From positions 1 through 64,000 of the forward strand of contig JADJWQ010000001.1 of assembly GCA_016716265.1 (NCBI GenBank): a DNA stretch of 64,000 nucleotides. Reading direction: 5' to 3'. The stretch comes from Planctomycetota bacterium (GTDB lineage Bacteria > Planctomycetota > UBA1135 > UBA2386). The notes beneath the pieces were generated by a model, which was not told the DNA's origin, made no database searches, and worked only from the letters and a program-made list of their open reading frames with translations. Of the stretch, positions 54,525-63,567 are shown piece after piece. Numbering within the stretch: position 1 is the stretch's first letter; each line of letters opens with the position of its first letter. The translations under genes were made by a program, and so were the position numbers.

Positions 54525-55112
54525 TCACGGCAGCGGCACGCCGAGGGCATCGAGCTCGATGCACAGGCGCATCAGCGGCAAGCCGATGATCGCGGTCGGG
54601 TCGGCGGTCTCGACGCGCTCGAACAGGGCGGCGCCCGCCGCCTCGAGCTTGTAGCCACCGGCACAGTCGATCGCACGGTCGCGCGCCACGTAGCGGGCGA
54701 GCCGGGCGCGATCGAGCGGGCGCATCGTCAGCCGCGTGCGGTCGACGAACTCCCGCAACGGCTCGGCGTCGCGTGCGATGCACACCGCGGTGCACAGCTC
54801 GTGCGTGCGCCCGGCGAGCTCCGTGAGCTGCGCGAGATTGCGCTCCGGATCGCCGGGCTTGTCGAGCACCCGTCCGTCGAGCGCGCAGACCTGGTCGGAG
54901 CCGATGACCAGTGCGCCCGGCCGCCGGCCGGAGACCGCGAGCGCCTTGCGCTTCGCGAGGAGGATCGCCAGCTCGACCGGCGCCAGTCCTGCGCCGAGCG
55001 CGGCACGCTCGTCGACGTCGGGCGCCACGCACTCGAACGGGACGCCGAGCCGTTCGAGGAGCTGCCGGCGGTACGGCGACGTGCTGGCGAGGACGAGTCG
55101 GATCGCGGTCAC
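54525..55112 (-). CDS. Maf/YceF-type nucleoside triphosphate pyrophosphatase
   Basis: 195 residues, the size of the Maf family, which hydrolyses modified NTPs to monophosphates. Marks: LVLASTSPYRRQLLERLG at the N-terminus (S-T-S-P-x-R-R phosphate loop), PDVDERA, LAKRKALAV, and GSDQVCALDGRVLDKPGDPE with the catalytic Asp. The GSDQV...KPGD form resembles the YceF (m7GTP) branch more than the canonical dTTP/UTP-specific Maf. Followed downstream by nothing on the same strand; upstream is rsmB, 38 nt away, in the same direction. Confidence 0.88.
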   Translation of the reverse strand: MTAIRLVLASTSPYRRQLLERLGVPFECVAPDVDERAALGAGLAPVELAILLAKRKALAVSGRRPGALVIGSDQVCALDGRVLDKPGDPERNLAQLTELAGRTHELCTAVCIARDAEPLREFVDRTRLTMRPLDRARLARYVARDRAIDCAGGYKLEAAGAALFERVETADPTAIIGLPLMRLCIELDALGVPLP

Positions 55113-55150
55113 GGAGCGGGCCTCACGGGGTCGAGCTCATTGGGCCAGTT

Positions 55151-56557
55151 TCATTGGCCGACCGGCGGTGGCCCGCCGGTCGGGAACGGATCGAGCGGCG
55201 AGCGCGGGCGGCGCAGCACCGCGGCGAAGAAGCCGTCGGCGCCGTGGCGGTGCGGCGCGGTCTGCAGGAAGCGGCCGCTGCCGTCGGCGCTCAGCGGCCG
55301 TGCCCGAGCGCCACCGAGGATCTCGGCGATCGGCACGACCTCGAGCTCGGGGCAGGCTGCGAGGACCGCGGCGACGATGTCCTCGTTCTCCTCGCGCAGC
55401 ACCGTGCACGTCGCGTAGACGAGCCGGGCCCCGGGCCGGAGCCACGCGGCCGCGCGCAGGGCGAGCTCGCGCTGCGTGTCGCGCAGGCGCCGCCAGCCGT
55501 CCTCGTCGAGCCGCCAGCGCAGGTCCGGATTGCGGCGCAGGGAGCCCAATCCGCTGCACGGCGCGTCGAGCAGGATGCGGTCGGCGCGCTGTGCGAAGGC
55601 GACGACCTCGCCAGGCCACGCGTCCTCCGGCACGCGGACGGCGCGCACGTCGTGCACGCCGGCGCGACGGAGGCGCTTGCGCAGGTCGGTCAGCCGGCCC
55701 TTGTGGCTGTCGATCGCCAGGATCTCGCCGCGGTTGCCGAGTGCAGCCGCGAGCGCGAGCGTCTTGCCGCCGGCGCCGGCGCACGCGTCGAGCACGCGGC
55801 CGGCGGGCGGCGGCGCGGTCACCTCCGCGACCAGCTGGCTCGCCTCGTCCTGCATCTCGAACCAGCCGTCGTGCCACGCCGCGGTCGCGAACACCCGCGC
55901 CGGCGACACCACGCGCAGGCCGTGGCTCGCGTGCGGCGTCGGCTCGGTCTCGATCCCGTCGTCGGTGCGCAGGCGCTCCGCCAGCTCCTCGCGCGAGCAG
56001 CGCAGCGTATTGGTCCGCAGCACGACTGGAGCGCGACCGCGGAGCGCGCGCACCAGGGCATCGGCCTCGGCGCCGAACTGCTCGCAGATGCAGCGCGACA
56101 GCCAGGGCGGAAGCGAGCCGAGCATCGCGGTCCGCTCGACCGGGTCTTCGATCGCGACGGCCTCGGCGCCGAGCGCCGCCACGCGCCGCCAGTCGATCCA
56201 GCCGAGCCGATGCGCGGCGTCGGCCGGCGCGAGCTCGCCGCGCAGGACGCGGCCGCACAGCACGCGCACCGCCATGCGCAAGGGTCGCGCGACGCCATTG
56301 GGGGTCGCGACCTGCAGCGCCCGATCGATCAATGCGCTGTCGGCGAGGATCGCATGGAAGCGGTCGCGGATGCGCTTCTGCTGGCCGGGCCCGAGCCGCT
56401 CGCCGCGGAACAGGTCGGCGAGCAGGCGCGACGGCACGGCATGGCGATCGGATTCGAGACGATCGAGCAGCGTCGCGACCAGGCGGTCGGCGAGATCGAG
56501 CGGCACCGCCCCGGGGTCCGGGCCCGCGCCGCCGCGCGAGCGCCGGTGCTCAGCCAT
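55151..56557 (-). CDS. rsmB: RsmB/NOP-family 16S rRNA m5C methyltransferase
   Basis: 468 residues. The N-terminal ~150 residues are the NusB-like helical domain of RsmB (LATLLDRLESDRHAVPSRLL). The catalytic domain has motif I VLDACAGAGGKTLALAAALG, motif IV DAPCSGLGSLRRNPD and motif VI YATCTVLREEN with the catalytic Cys pair, as in enzymes that methylate C967 of 16S rRNA with S-adenosylmethionine. The start overlaps the lipocalin gene's stop. Assignment to RsmB rather than another RsmB/NOP paralogue rests on the N-terminal domain. Confidence 0.85.
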   Translation of the reverse strand: MAEHRRSRGGAGPDPGAVPLDLADRLVATLLDRLESDRHAVPSRLLADLFRGERLGPGQQKRIRDRFHAILADSALIDRALQVATPNGVARPLRMAVRVLCGRVLRGELAPADAAHRLGWIDWRRVAALGAEAVAIEDPVERTAMLGSLPPWLSRCICEQFGAEADALVRALRGRAPVVLRTNTLRCSREELAERLRTDDGIETEPTPHASHGLRVVSPARVFATAAWHDGWFEMQDEASQLVAEVTAPPPAGRVLDACAGAGGKTLALAAALGNRGEILAIDSHKGRLTDLRKRLRRAGVHDVRAVRVPEDAWPGEVVAFAQRADRILLDAPCSGLGSLRRNPDLRWRLDEDGWRRLRDTQRELALRAAAWLRPGARLVYATCTVLREENEDIVAAVLAACPELEVVPIAEILGGARARPLSADGSGRFLQTAPHRHGADGFFAAVLRRPRSPLDPFPTGGPPPVGQ

Positions 56558-57164
56558 CGCCCTCCGGGTCCGCCCCGGACGCGGTCGCGCGCCCCATTGT
56601 CTCGAGCCGCGCCGCGGCCGGGTGGCTCGGGTCCGGCCAGCGCTGTGGTACGCGCCGCAGCCGTGCGGTGTCGTAGCCCTGCCGGGCGAGCTCGGCGACG
56701 AGCTCGGCGTAGCGCTCGTCCGACACGGCCGGCGTCCGCGTCATGATCCAGGCGTAGTCCCGCTCGGTGCGGCCGATGATCGTCGCTTCGTAGAACGGGT
56801 CGAGCCAGGTGATCAGATACTCGGCCTCGAACGGCCAGAAGAACTGCATCCCCCAGGTCGCGTTGGTCGCCCGGTTGCGGACGCGGCCGACCGGCTGCAG
56901 CACGCGCAGCGGGCCGTCGAAGCCGCCCTCGCGGAATGCGTAGGTCGTCGCGACGCGACCGTCGGGGCGCAGCTCGTAGCTCTCGACGCCGTTGCACGCC
57001 TCGCGTTCGGCGGCCGCGGGGATGTGCGCGATCACGAACCAGTCGCCCATGAACCGATCGAGCTCGACGAGCTGCGCGGTCGGCAGCGGCGGCGGGGTGC
57101 TGCAGCCGGCGAGGAGCGCAACGAGCGTGGCGAGGGCGATCCTGGTCGGGGCGACGGCGGTCAT
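56550..57164 (-). CDS. Blc-type lipocalin lipoprotein
   Basis: 204 residues with a lipobox (LATLVALLAGC). Bacterial lipocalin fold: the N-terminal signature LDRFMGDWFVIAHIPA (GxW), then ESYELRPDGRVATTYAF, GMQFFWPFEAEYLITWLDP and RDYAWIMTRTPAVSDERYAEL, which follow the E. coli Blc layout. Blc-type proteins bind lysophospholipids or fatty acids at the outer membrane. The tail after WPDPSH is disordered. The start at 57164 provides the lipoprotein signal; its stop overlaps the rsmB start by 8 nt. Confidence 0.85.
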   Translation of the reverse strand: MTAVAPTRIALATLVALLAGCSTPPPLPTAQLVELDRFMGDWFVIAHIPAAAEREACNGVESYELRPDGRVATTYAFREGGFDGPLRVLQPVGRVRNRATNATWGMQFFWPFEAEYLITWLDPFYEATIIGRTERDYAWIMTRTPAVSDERYAELVAELARQGYDTARLRRVPQRWPDPSHPAAARLETMGRATASGADPEGDG

Positions 57165-57258
57165 GATGCGGTCTTGCGGCGGGCGCGGATTCGGATGGCG
57201 ACGCGCACGCGGATGCACACTCGCGCGCGGGGACGGCCCGGCGTTAGTCTCCTCCGCC

Positions 57259-57621
57259 ATGTCCTACGAGGTCTACCGGCTCGTGCATTTCGTTGCGCTC
57301 GCACTCCTGTTCCTGTCGATCGGCGGCCAGGTCTTCGCCCCGTCCGGGGACAAGCTGCCGCGCGCCGCGACGATCACGCACGGCATCGCGCTGGTGCTCG
57401 TGCTGCTGGGTGGCTTCGGCATGCTCGCGCGCCGCAGCGGTAGCCAGGCCTACGAGATCTCGCAACCCTGGGTGCTGGCGAAGCTCGGCGTCTGGCTGAC
57501 GCTCGCGCTGGCGCCGGTGCTGATCAAGCGCGCGGGGCTGCGCGGCGTGCTCGGCGCGCTGGTGTTCGCGGCGTTGATCGGCGTCGCAGCCTACTCCGTG
57601 CAGGCGCGGTGGCTGTGGTGA
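57259..57621 (+). CDS. Small four-TM membrane protein
   Basis: 120 residues with about four membrane helices (YRLVHFVALALLFLSIGGQVF, ITHGIALVLVLLGGFGMLA, VLAKLGVWLTLALAPVLI, VLGALVFAALIGVAAYSV). A His at the start of helix 1 and one in helix 2 could bind haem or a metal, as in small SirB2- or cytochrome-like membrane proteins, but this is guesswork. It is divergent from the lipocalin gene, 94 nt between starts, and converges with the aminopeptidase gene. Family not recognised. Confidence 0.65.
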   Translation: MSYEVYRLVHFVALALLFLSIGGQVFAPSGDKLPRAATITHGIALVLVLLGGFGMLARRSGSQAYEISQPWVLAKLGVWLTLALAPVLIKRAGLRGVLGALVFAALIGVAAYSVQARWLW

Positions 57622-57642
57622 AGCCGCAACGGACGCGCCCGC

Positions 57643-59214
57643 TCACGGCTGCGCGCCGGCGAGCAGCGCGGTGACCAGCGCGACGACCGGCCGGCCGGTC
57701 GGGCGGCCGTGCTGCCAGTCCGAGCCCTCCGTCGCGCTGCCGGCGACGTCGATGTGCGTGTAGGGCAGCGGCCGATCGCTGTCGCGGCCGTGCTTGTCGA
57801 GCCCGGCGGCGATCGCCAGGAACGCCATCGGGAACTGGTGGCCGCGCGCGGTGGCGGTCGACGGCGCGTTGTTGCACGACAGGATGTCGTCGGCGCGCGT
57901 GCGCGGCTTGACGAAGTCGAAGTCCTCGCGCCGCAGTCGCGAGATGTCGAACGGGTCGCCCCAGGCGTCGCCGGCCTCGCTCAGCGAGTCGGCAATGCCG
58001 AGCGAGCGCGCCGGGCCATTGTCGAGCGCGATGCTGTATTGGCCGACCGCGCGCGCCGCGTGGCCGGTGAGCGTCGCGACCGAGAGCAGGCGCGGGTCGA
58101 CCGCGCCGAGTGCGTCCTGCCGCAGGTGGCTCAGCAGGTCGGCGAGCACGAGGCGCCCCTCGGCGTCGGTATTGCCGATCCGCACGCGCACGCCGGCGTG
58201 GCTCGAGATGATCTCGTCCGACACGAAGCAGTCGGCGCCGATGCTGTTGCGGACGCAGCCGATCTCGGCGATCACGCGCACGCCGACCGGCCGCAGCTTC
58301 GCGAGCGCGTAGAGGAATCCCGCGACCGCGGCACCGCCGCCCTTGTCGCGGCTCATGCCCGCCATCACGCCGCCGGCCTTCAGGTCGGCGCCGCCGGTGT
58401 CGTAGGTCAGGCCCTTGCCGGCGAGCAGCAGCGTGCGCTGGATCGGGCCGGCGCCGACGTATTCGAGGCGCACGATGCGCGGCCGGTGCCGCTCGACCGG
58501 CATCGACGCCCGCGCGACCGCGGCGGCGAGCGGGTAGTCGCGCGCGATCACCTTGGGATCCGCGATCACGCTGCAGGAGACCGGCGTGCCGGCGAACACC
58601 TGCTCGCAATACTCGGCGAAGCGCGGCGGCGCCATGCGCTCGGGCTCGGTGCCGCACAGGTCGCGCGCGACGCGACGACCGGCCTCGACGGCGTTCGCCC
58701 AATCGACGAGCGCGCCGTCGACCGGCGCGCCGCCGAGCTGCGCGAAGCCGAGCTCACCGATCGGCTCGACGACCTCGGCGCCGAGCGCCTCGCGCGCCTC
58801 GAGCGGCTCCCACAGCGAGCCGAGCGCTGCGAGTGCCGCGACCGGCAGCGCGTGCGCGTGGGTCGCATCGCCGGGCACGCCGGCGACGACGCACAGCGGC
58901 CGGCGCGCCCCGGCGTCGCGCGCGCGGCGGACGCCCGCGTGCGCGGCGTCCGCGAAGCGCCGCACGTCGTCCTGGTCGCGGCCGAGCGGTCCGGTCGGCG
59001 CGACGACCAGGCGGCCGCCGGCGACCGCGTCACACGGCAGCAGCGACACGTCCTTGGTGAAGCGCTCGTCGCGCGCGGCGGCGGCGGCCACGGCGGCGGT
59101 CGCCGGACCGAGGTCGACGGCGGTCGGGTCGGGCGCGATCAGGACGACGGCGTCGAACGGCGAGTCCGTCGCCCACGCGCTGGCTGGATCGGGAACGGCG
59201 CGGAGTGCGGGCAT
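57643..59214 (-). CDS. M17-family leucyl aminopeptidase
   Basis: 523 residues, the standard length. The C-terminal catalytic domain carries the two-metal site: LLAGKGLTYDTGGADLKAGG (Lys and Asp), MSRDKGGGAAVAGFL (Asp) and GNTDAEGRLVLAD (Asp, Glu), with the bicarbonate Arg in EGR. It removes N-terminal residues from peptides in the cytoplasm. The N-terminal ~180 residues are the usual divergent domain. The ATG at 59214 is chosen because the previous in-frame residues are intergenic in character. It is downstream of the NtrC-type regulator on the same strand, separated by gene-end element copy 4. Confidence 0.88.
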   Translation of the reverse strand: MPALRAVPDPASAWATDSPFDAVVLIAPDPTAVDLGPATAAVAAAAARDERFTKDVSLLPCDAVAGGRLVVAPTGPLGRDQDDVRRFADAAHAGVRRARDAGARRPLCVVAGVPGDATHAHALPVAALAALGSLWEPLEAREALGAEVVEPIGELGFAQLGGAPVDGALVDWANAVEAGRRVARDLCGTEPERMAPPRFAEYCEQVFAGTPVSCSVIADPKVIARDYPLAAAVARASMPVERHRPRIVRLEYVGAGPIQRTLLLAGKGLTYDTGGADLKAGGVMAGMSRDKGGGAAVAGFLYALAKLRPVGVRVIAEIGCVRNSIGADCFVSDEIISSHAGVRVRIGNTDAEGRLVLADLLSHLRQDALGAVDPRLLSVATLTGHAARAVGQYSIALDNGPARSLGIADSLSEAGDAWGDPFDISRLRREDFDFVKPRTRADDILSCNNAPSTATARGHQFPMAFLAIAAGLDKHGRDSDRPLPYTHIDVAGSATEGSDWQHGRPTGRPVVALVTALLAGAQP

Positions 59215-59249
59215 GGCGCGATCGTGCCCGCCCACCCCACCGACCCGTA

Positions 59250-59281
59250 ATGTAAAAACCGTACGCGGTACGGATCGGAAG
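59250..59281 (-). repeat. Gene-end element, copy 4 (candidate terminator)
   Basis: Read on the minus strand, CCGTAC (59273-59268), loop CGC, GTACGG (59264-59259) and TTTTT form a perfect 6-bp stem with T-run, starting two bases after the TGA (59286-59284) of the response-regulator gene. Relative to copies 1 and 3, two bases differ on opposite sides of the stem and restore pairing, which supports the structure. Confidence 0.75.
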
Positions 59282-59283
59282 CT

Positions 59284-60648
59284 TCAGCGGAAGCGGACCG
59301 GGTCGACGCCGAGCTGGCGGGCCTTGCGGTGCAGGTGGCCGCGGGACAGGCCGGCGAGGCGGGCGGCCTCGCTGACGTTGCCGCCGGTGCGCTCGAACAG
59401 CTCCTCGAGGTAGCGGCGCTCGAAGTCGGCGACCGCCGCCTGGAAGCCCTCGTTGGTGTCGACCGGCGCGTCCGCCGAGCCGGGCGGGCGGAGCAGCTCG
59501 GCGGGCAGGTCGGCGGCCGTGATCACGGCGCTCTCGCGGTGCAGCACGACCATACGCGCGACGACGTTCTGCAGCTCGCGCACGTTGCCCGGCCAGTCGT
59601 AGCGGGCGAGCACCTGGAGCGCATCGTCCTGGAACCGCGGCACCGCGCAGGCGAGCTCCGCCGCCGAGCGCGCCGCGAAGTGCTCGACCAGCGCCGGCAC
59701 GTCCTCGCGCCGCTCGCGCAGCGTCGGCACGCGCAGCGGCACGACGTCGAGGCGGAAGAACAGCTCGCGGCGGAACGTGCCTGCCGCGACCGCCGCGGCC
59801 GGGTCGCGGTTGGCGGCGGCGATCACGCGGGTGTCGACGCGCCGGCCGTCGGTCGAGCCGAGCGGCACGACGACCCGCTCCTCCAGGAAGCGCTCGAGCC
59901 GCATCTGCGCCGGCAGGCCGATCTCGGTGATCTCGTCGAGCAGCAGCGTGCCGCCGTGCGCCTTGACGAGCTTGCCCTCGCGCGCCTGCACGGCGCCGGT
60001 GAACGCCCCGGCGGTGTGACCGAACAGCTCGCTCTCGAGCAGCGCCGGCGGCAGCGCCGCGCAGTGCAGCGCGACGAACGGCCCGGCCGCCCGCGCCGAG
60101 CCGGCGTGGATCGCGCGCGCGACGAGCTCCTTGCCGGTGCCGGACTCGCCGACCACCAGCACCGTCGCGTCGCTGCGCCCGAGCTGCACGATCGACTCCC
60201 GCAGCTCCCGCATCGCCGCCCCGTCGCCGATCATCGCATCGAGCACGGCGCGCACCGCGGCCGGCCCCGGCCGCCGGCGCGACAGCGCGCGGTCGATCGA
60301 CAGCTTCAGCTCGTCGATCTCGAACGGCTTCGTGACGAAGTCGAACGCGCCGCGGCGCAGCGCCGCGACCGCGTTCTCGACGGTGCCGAACGCGGTCATC
60401 ACGACGACCGCGACGTCCGGGTCGAGCGCGCGCAGCCGATCGAGCAGCTCGAAGCCGTCCATGCCGGGCATGCGCAGGTCGAGCAGTACGAGGTCGGCCG
60501 GCGCGCGCTCGAACTGCGCGAGCGCCGCCGCGCCGTCCGGTGCGACCTCGAGCGCGTAGCCGCGCCGCCGCAGCCCGCGCTGCACGAAGTAGCGGACGCT
60601 CTCCTCGTCGTCGACGACCAGGATCCGGGGCTTGACGTCTTGGCTCAC
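59284..60648 (-). CDS. NtrC-family sigma-54-dependent response regulator
   Basis: 454 residues in three parts. The receiver domain (~1-120) has the acidic pair VVDDEE and the phospho-acceptor Asp57 in LVLLDLRMPGMDGF. The AAA+ domain (~145-380) has Walker A GESGTGKE, the sigma-54 contact loop GAFTGA, Walker B GGTLLLDEI and a WPGNVRELQNVV helix. The C-terminus is a Fis-type helix-turn-helix (VSEAARLAGLSRGHLHRKARQLG). It activates transcription from -24/-12 promoters when phosphorylated. Its ATG overlaps the stop of the histidine kinase gene (ATGA). Target genes are not evident. Confidence 0.92.
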   Translation of the reverse strand: MSQDVKPRILVVDDEESVRYFVQRGLRRRGYALEVAPDGAAALAQFERAPADLVLLDLRMPGMDGFELLDRLRALDPDVAVVVMTAFGTVENAVAALRRGAFDFVTKPFEIDELKLSIDRALSRRRPGPAAVRAVLDAMIGDGAAMRELRESIVQLGRSDATVLVVGESGTGKELVARAIHAGSARAAGPFVALHCAALPPALLESELFGHTAGAFTGAVQAREGKLVKAHGGTLLLDEITEIGLPAQMRLERFLEERVVVPLGSTDGRRVDTRVIAAANRDPAAAVAAGTFRRELFFRLDVVPLRVPTLRERREDVPALVEHFAARSAAELACAVPRFQDDALQVLARYDWPGNVRELQNVVARMVVLHRESAVITAADLPAELLRPPGSADAPVDTNEGFQAAVADFERRYLEELFERTGGNVSEAARLAGLSRGHLHRKARQLGVDPVRFR

Positions 60649-62189
60649 TGCGCTCGCTCCTGCGGCTCCGCTGCCTCGCGGCCACGCCCGCGGCGCGGCA
60701 GCAGCACGGTGAACCGCGCCCCCGCGCCGGGCTCGCTGTGGACCTCGATTCTACCGCCGTGCGCCTCGACGACGCCGTAGGTGACCGCCAGCCCGAGCCC
60801 GGTCCCGCGCCGGAACGGGTCGGACTCGCGGTCGCGGGTCGTGAAGAACGGGTCGAAGATCGACGCGAGGTGCTCCGGGGCGATGCCGCAGCCGGTGTCC
60901 TCGACGTCGATGCGGACCTGCGCCGGGTCCGCCGCGACCGCGACGCGCAGCGTCCCACCGTCGGGCATCGCCTGCAGCGCGTTGGTGCCGAGGTTGACGA
61001 ACACCTGGTGCAGCCCGGCGACGTCGCCGCGCACGATCGCGCCGGCCGCGAGCTCGGCGCTGACGCGCACGTGCAGCCGCCGCGCGTGCGGCTCGAGCAG
61101 CGCGAGCGCCTCCCGCGCGACCTCGGCGACGTCGACGTCGCGCTCCGGCTCCAGCTCGCGCCGCGCGAAGCGCAGCAGGTCGCGCGTCATCTCGCCGGCG
61201 CGGTCGGCCGCCCGCACGATGACCTCGAGCGGCTCGCGCTGCTCGGCGTCCGCCGCGTCCTGCAGCGCCTCCGCCGCGCAGCCGCGGATCCCGGCGATCA
61301 GGTTGCCGAACTCGTGCGCGACGCCGCCCGCCAGCGTGCCCACCGACGCCATCCGCGCCGCCTGCACGAGCTGCCCCTGTGCCTCCTGCAGGTGCGCCGT
61401 CTTGCGCGCCACCTCGCGTTCGAGCGTCTCGTTCCAGCGCGCGAGCTCGGCGTTGGTCGCGCTCAGCTCGGCGCGCGCGCGCCGCAGGTCGCCGAGCATG
61501 CCGGCGAAGTTGCCGGCCAGCACGCCGACCTCGTCGCGCGAGCGCACCGCCACCGTGACGTCGAGTTCGCCGCGCGCGACCGCCTGCGTCGCGCGCGACA
61601 GCCGCCGCACCGGTAGCACGACGAGCCGGTACAGCCCGACGCCGAGCAGCACGACGAGCGCCGCGAGCACCGAGCCGGTCAGCAGCAGGTGCTGTCGGCG
61701 CAGGCCGGCGGCGAAGGTCGCGGCGAGCGCCTCCTGCTCCGCCTGTAGCCGTCCGACCTCGGCGTCGATGCGCGCGGCGGTGCGGCGCTCCATCTCGCGC
61801 GCCAGGATCGCGACGTTGTCGCGCTGCCGCGCGCCGCGCGCGTCGTCGCGCTCGCGCAGCGCCGTGCGCAGCGCCTCGACGTCACCGGCGTAGAGCGACA
61901 GCGGCAGATCGGCGAGCGTGCGGCTGCGCGCGTCGGTCGTGTGCTCGATCAGTCCGGTCAGCAGCTCGGTGCTCTGCGCGATGTCGTCGGCCGACATCTC
62001 GCGCATCGACCGCGAGCTCGACGCGATCAGCACCTCGGAGCGCTCGCGGAACGCGCGCGTCGCGTGCGGGCCGAGCGACAGCTGCAGGAACGCGACCATG
62101 CCGAGCCCGACCAGCGCGAGCCCGAGGCACAGCTTCCAGGCGAGCGGCAGCCGCCCGCGCCGCAGGTCGGCGAGCGCCTCAATGACCAT
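60645..62189 (-). CDS. Sensor histidine kinase (HAMP, HisKA, HATPase)
   Basis: 514 residues. Two membrane helices (LAWKLCLGLALVGLGMVAFLQ and HLLLTGSVLAALVVLLGVGLY) frame a ~130-residue helical sensor region; a HAMP domain follows, then a coiled coil (NAELARWNETLEREVARKTAHLQEAQ), the phospho-acceptor box GGVAHEFGNLIAGI near residue 297, and the ATPase boxes VNLGTNALQAMPDGG, DTGCGIAPEHLASIFDPFFTT and GTGLGLAV. The partner regulator is the next gene. The start overlaps by 11 nt the end of an ABC_sub_bind gene, which probably supplies the signal. Confidence 0.92.
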   Translation of the reverse strand: MVIEALADLRRGRLPLAWKLCLGLALVGLGMVAFLQLSLGPHATRAFRERSEVLIASSSRSMREMSADDIAQSTELLTGLIEHTTDARSRTLADLPLSLYAGDVEALRTALRERDDARGARQRDNVAILAREMERRTAARIDAEVGRLQAEQEALAATFAAGLRRQHLLLTGSVLAALVVLLGVGLYRLVVLPVRRLSRATQAVARGELDVTVAVRSRDEVGVLAGNFAGMLGDLRRARAELSATNAELARWNETLEREVARKTAHLQEAQGQLVQAARMASVGTLAGGVAHEFGNLIAGIRGCAAEALQDAADAEQREPLEVIVRAADRAGEMTRDLLRFARRELEPERDVDVAEVAREALALLEPHARRLHVRVSAELAAGAIVRGDVAGLHQVFVNLGTNALQAMPDGGTLRVAVAADPAQVRIDVEDTGCGIAPEHLASIFDPFFTTRDRESDPFRRGTGLGLAVTYGVVEAHGGRIEVHSEPGAGARFTVLLPRRGRGREAAEPQERAQ

Positions 62190-63195
62190 CGCCGACCTCC
62201 GGCTCGAGGATCTGGTCGGCGACGACGATCAGCGCCAGCGGCGCCTCGTAGCCGGAGCGCCGCGCGGCACCGAGGTTCACGACGACCTGGAAGCCGCGCA
62301 TCGTGTCGACCGGGATCGTCGCGGGATCGCGTCCGTGCTCGAGGATGTCGAGCGCGAGCACGACCGCCCGCTCGCCGAGCAGCTCGTAGTCGACCAGCAC
62401 GCCGGCGACCGCGTCGGTCGACACCGCGCGCAGGCTCGACGACACCAGCGGCACGCGCGCCGGTGCGGTGCGGGCGGTGACGGCGTCGAGGTGCTCGTAG
62501 ACGGTGAAGTCGATCGGGATCCACAGCGCGTCGATGCGCTGCTCGAGCAGGCGCGCGGTCGCCGCGTCGAGCTCGTCGGGGGAGTCGATCACCTCCTCGA
62601 CGAGCGCGAGCCGCGGCGCCGGCTCCGCCGCGATCATGCGCTGCACGCCGACGACCTCTGCCGCGCTGACGACCCCCGACGCGCGCGACCGCAGCACGCC
62701 GAGCCGATGCAGCCCCGGCACCGCGAGCCGGAACACGCGCAGCAGCGTGTCGGGCGCGATCCAGTTGCTGTTCCCCGCGATGCGCGTCCCCGATCCGTTC
62801 CAGTCGTCGACCACGCCGGACTCGACCGGGTTCGTCACCGCCGTGAACACCACCGGCGCGCGCGGCGGGTGCGCGCGCGCGACCAGCGCCGCCTGCGTGC
62901 CCATCGCGAACACCAGGTCGACGCCACCGTCGTCGAACGCCCGCAGCGCCGCGGCCCCGCGCTCGGCGTCCTGCTCGGCGCGCTCGACCTGCAGGTGGTA
63001 GTCGCGGCCGCGCACGTCGAGCGCCGCGCGGATCCCCCGCAGCGCCTCGACGTCGTTCGGCGAGTCGTGCCAGAACAGCACCCCGAACCGCCACGGCGTC
63101 TCGCCCTGCGCCGCCAGCGGCCTGGTCGCGAGCAGGATCGAGCCGAGCAGGACCGCACCGAGCAGAATCGACCGGGGAAGGGCAGCGCGTCGCAT
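62179..63195 (-). CDS. ABC_sub_bind-family periplasmic binding protein, likely sensor partner
   Basis: 338 residues with a signal peptide (SILLGAVLLGSILLATRPLAAQ). The fold is of the ABC transporter substrate-binding (PF04392-like, LivK/XylF-type) family: FGVLFWHDSPNDVEALRGIRAAL, VDLVFAMGTQAALVARAHPPRAPVVFTAVTNPVESG, RLGVLRSRASG and VPLVSSSLRAV. No permease or ATPase gene is near; instead it overlaps the histidine kinase gene, so it most likely acts as the ligand-binding part of a three-component signalling system. The ligand is unknown. Confidence 0.82.
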   Translation of the reverse strand: MRRAALPRSILLGAVLLGSILLATRPLAAQGETPWRFGVLFWHDSPNDVEALRGIRAALDVRGRDYHLQVERAEQDAERGAAALRAFDDGGVDLVFAMGTQAALVARAHPPRAPVVFTAVTNPVESGVVDDWNGSGTRIAGNSNWIAPDTLLRVFRLAVPGLHRLGVLRSRASGVVSAAEVVGVQRMIAAEPAPRLALVEEVIDSPDELDAATARLLEQRIDALWIPIDFTVYEHLDAVTARTAPARVPLVSSSLRAVSTDAVAGVLVDYELLGERAVVLALDILEHGRDPATIPVDTMRGFQVVVNLGAARRSGYEAPLALIVVADQILEPEVGDGH

Positions 63196-63342
63196 CGCGA
63201 CCGCCGAGCGTAGCGGCCGGCCCGCGCGCTCCGCGACCCGTTCGCTGCATGGATCCTCGGAGGCCGGATCAGCGCCTCACCGCTCGGCCTCTCCGCACCC
63301 GAGCGCGCGTCGCAGCGGTCGCGCGGCGATCGGCTGCACGCC

Positions 63343-63567
63343 ATGTGCCCGGGAACCACCGTCGAACGCCGCGCCGAGATCCTCGGCGAGAAGCCCGCGT
63401 TCGCGGGGACCCGCGTCCCGGCGCGGACGCTCGTCGACTACCTGGAGGCCGGGGACCGGATCGACGACTTCCTCGAGGACTATCCCGGCGTCACGCGCGA
63501 TCAGCCGATCGCATTGCTCGAGCCAGCTCGCGACGCATTGCCCGGCGATGCGCGTGCTGATCGATGA
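63343..63567 (+). CDS. DUF433 (antitoxin-like) protein
   Basis: 74 residues of the DUF433 family: ILGEKPAFAGTRVPARTLVDYLEAGDRIDDFLEDYPGVTRDQPIALLE covers the whole conserved core, a small winged-helix fold. In many genomes DUF433 genes sit before a DUF5615/PIN-like gene as presumed antitoxin-toxin pairs. Here the downstream frame beginning MRVLIDE (63548) overlaps the DUF433 end by 20 nt in the normal way but soon loses resemblance. The family is firm; the antitoxin role is inference. Confidence 0.8.
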   Translation: MCPGTTVERRAEILGEKPAFAGTRVPARTLVDYLEAGDRIDDFLEDYPGVTRDQPIALLEPARDALPGDARADR

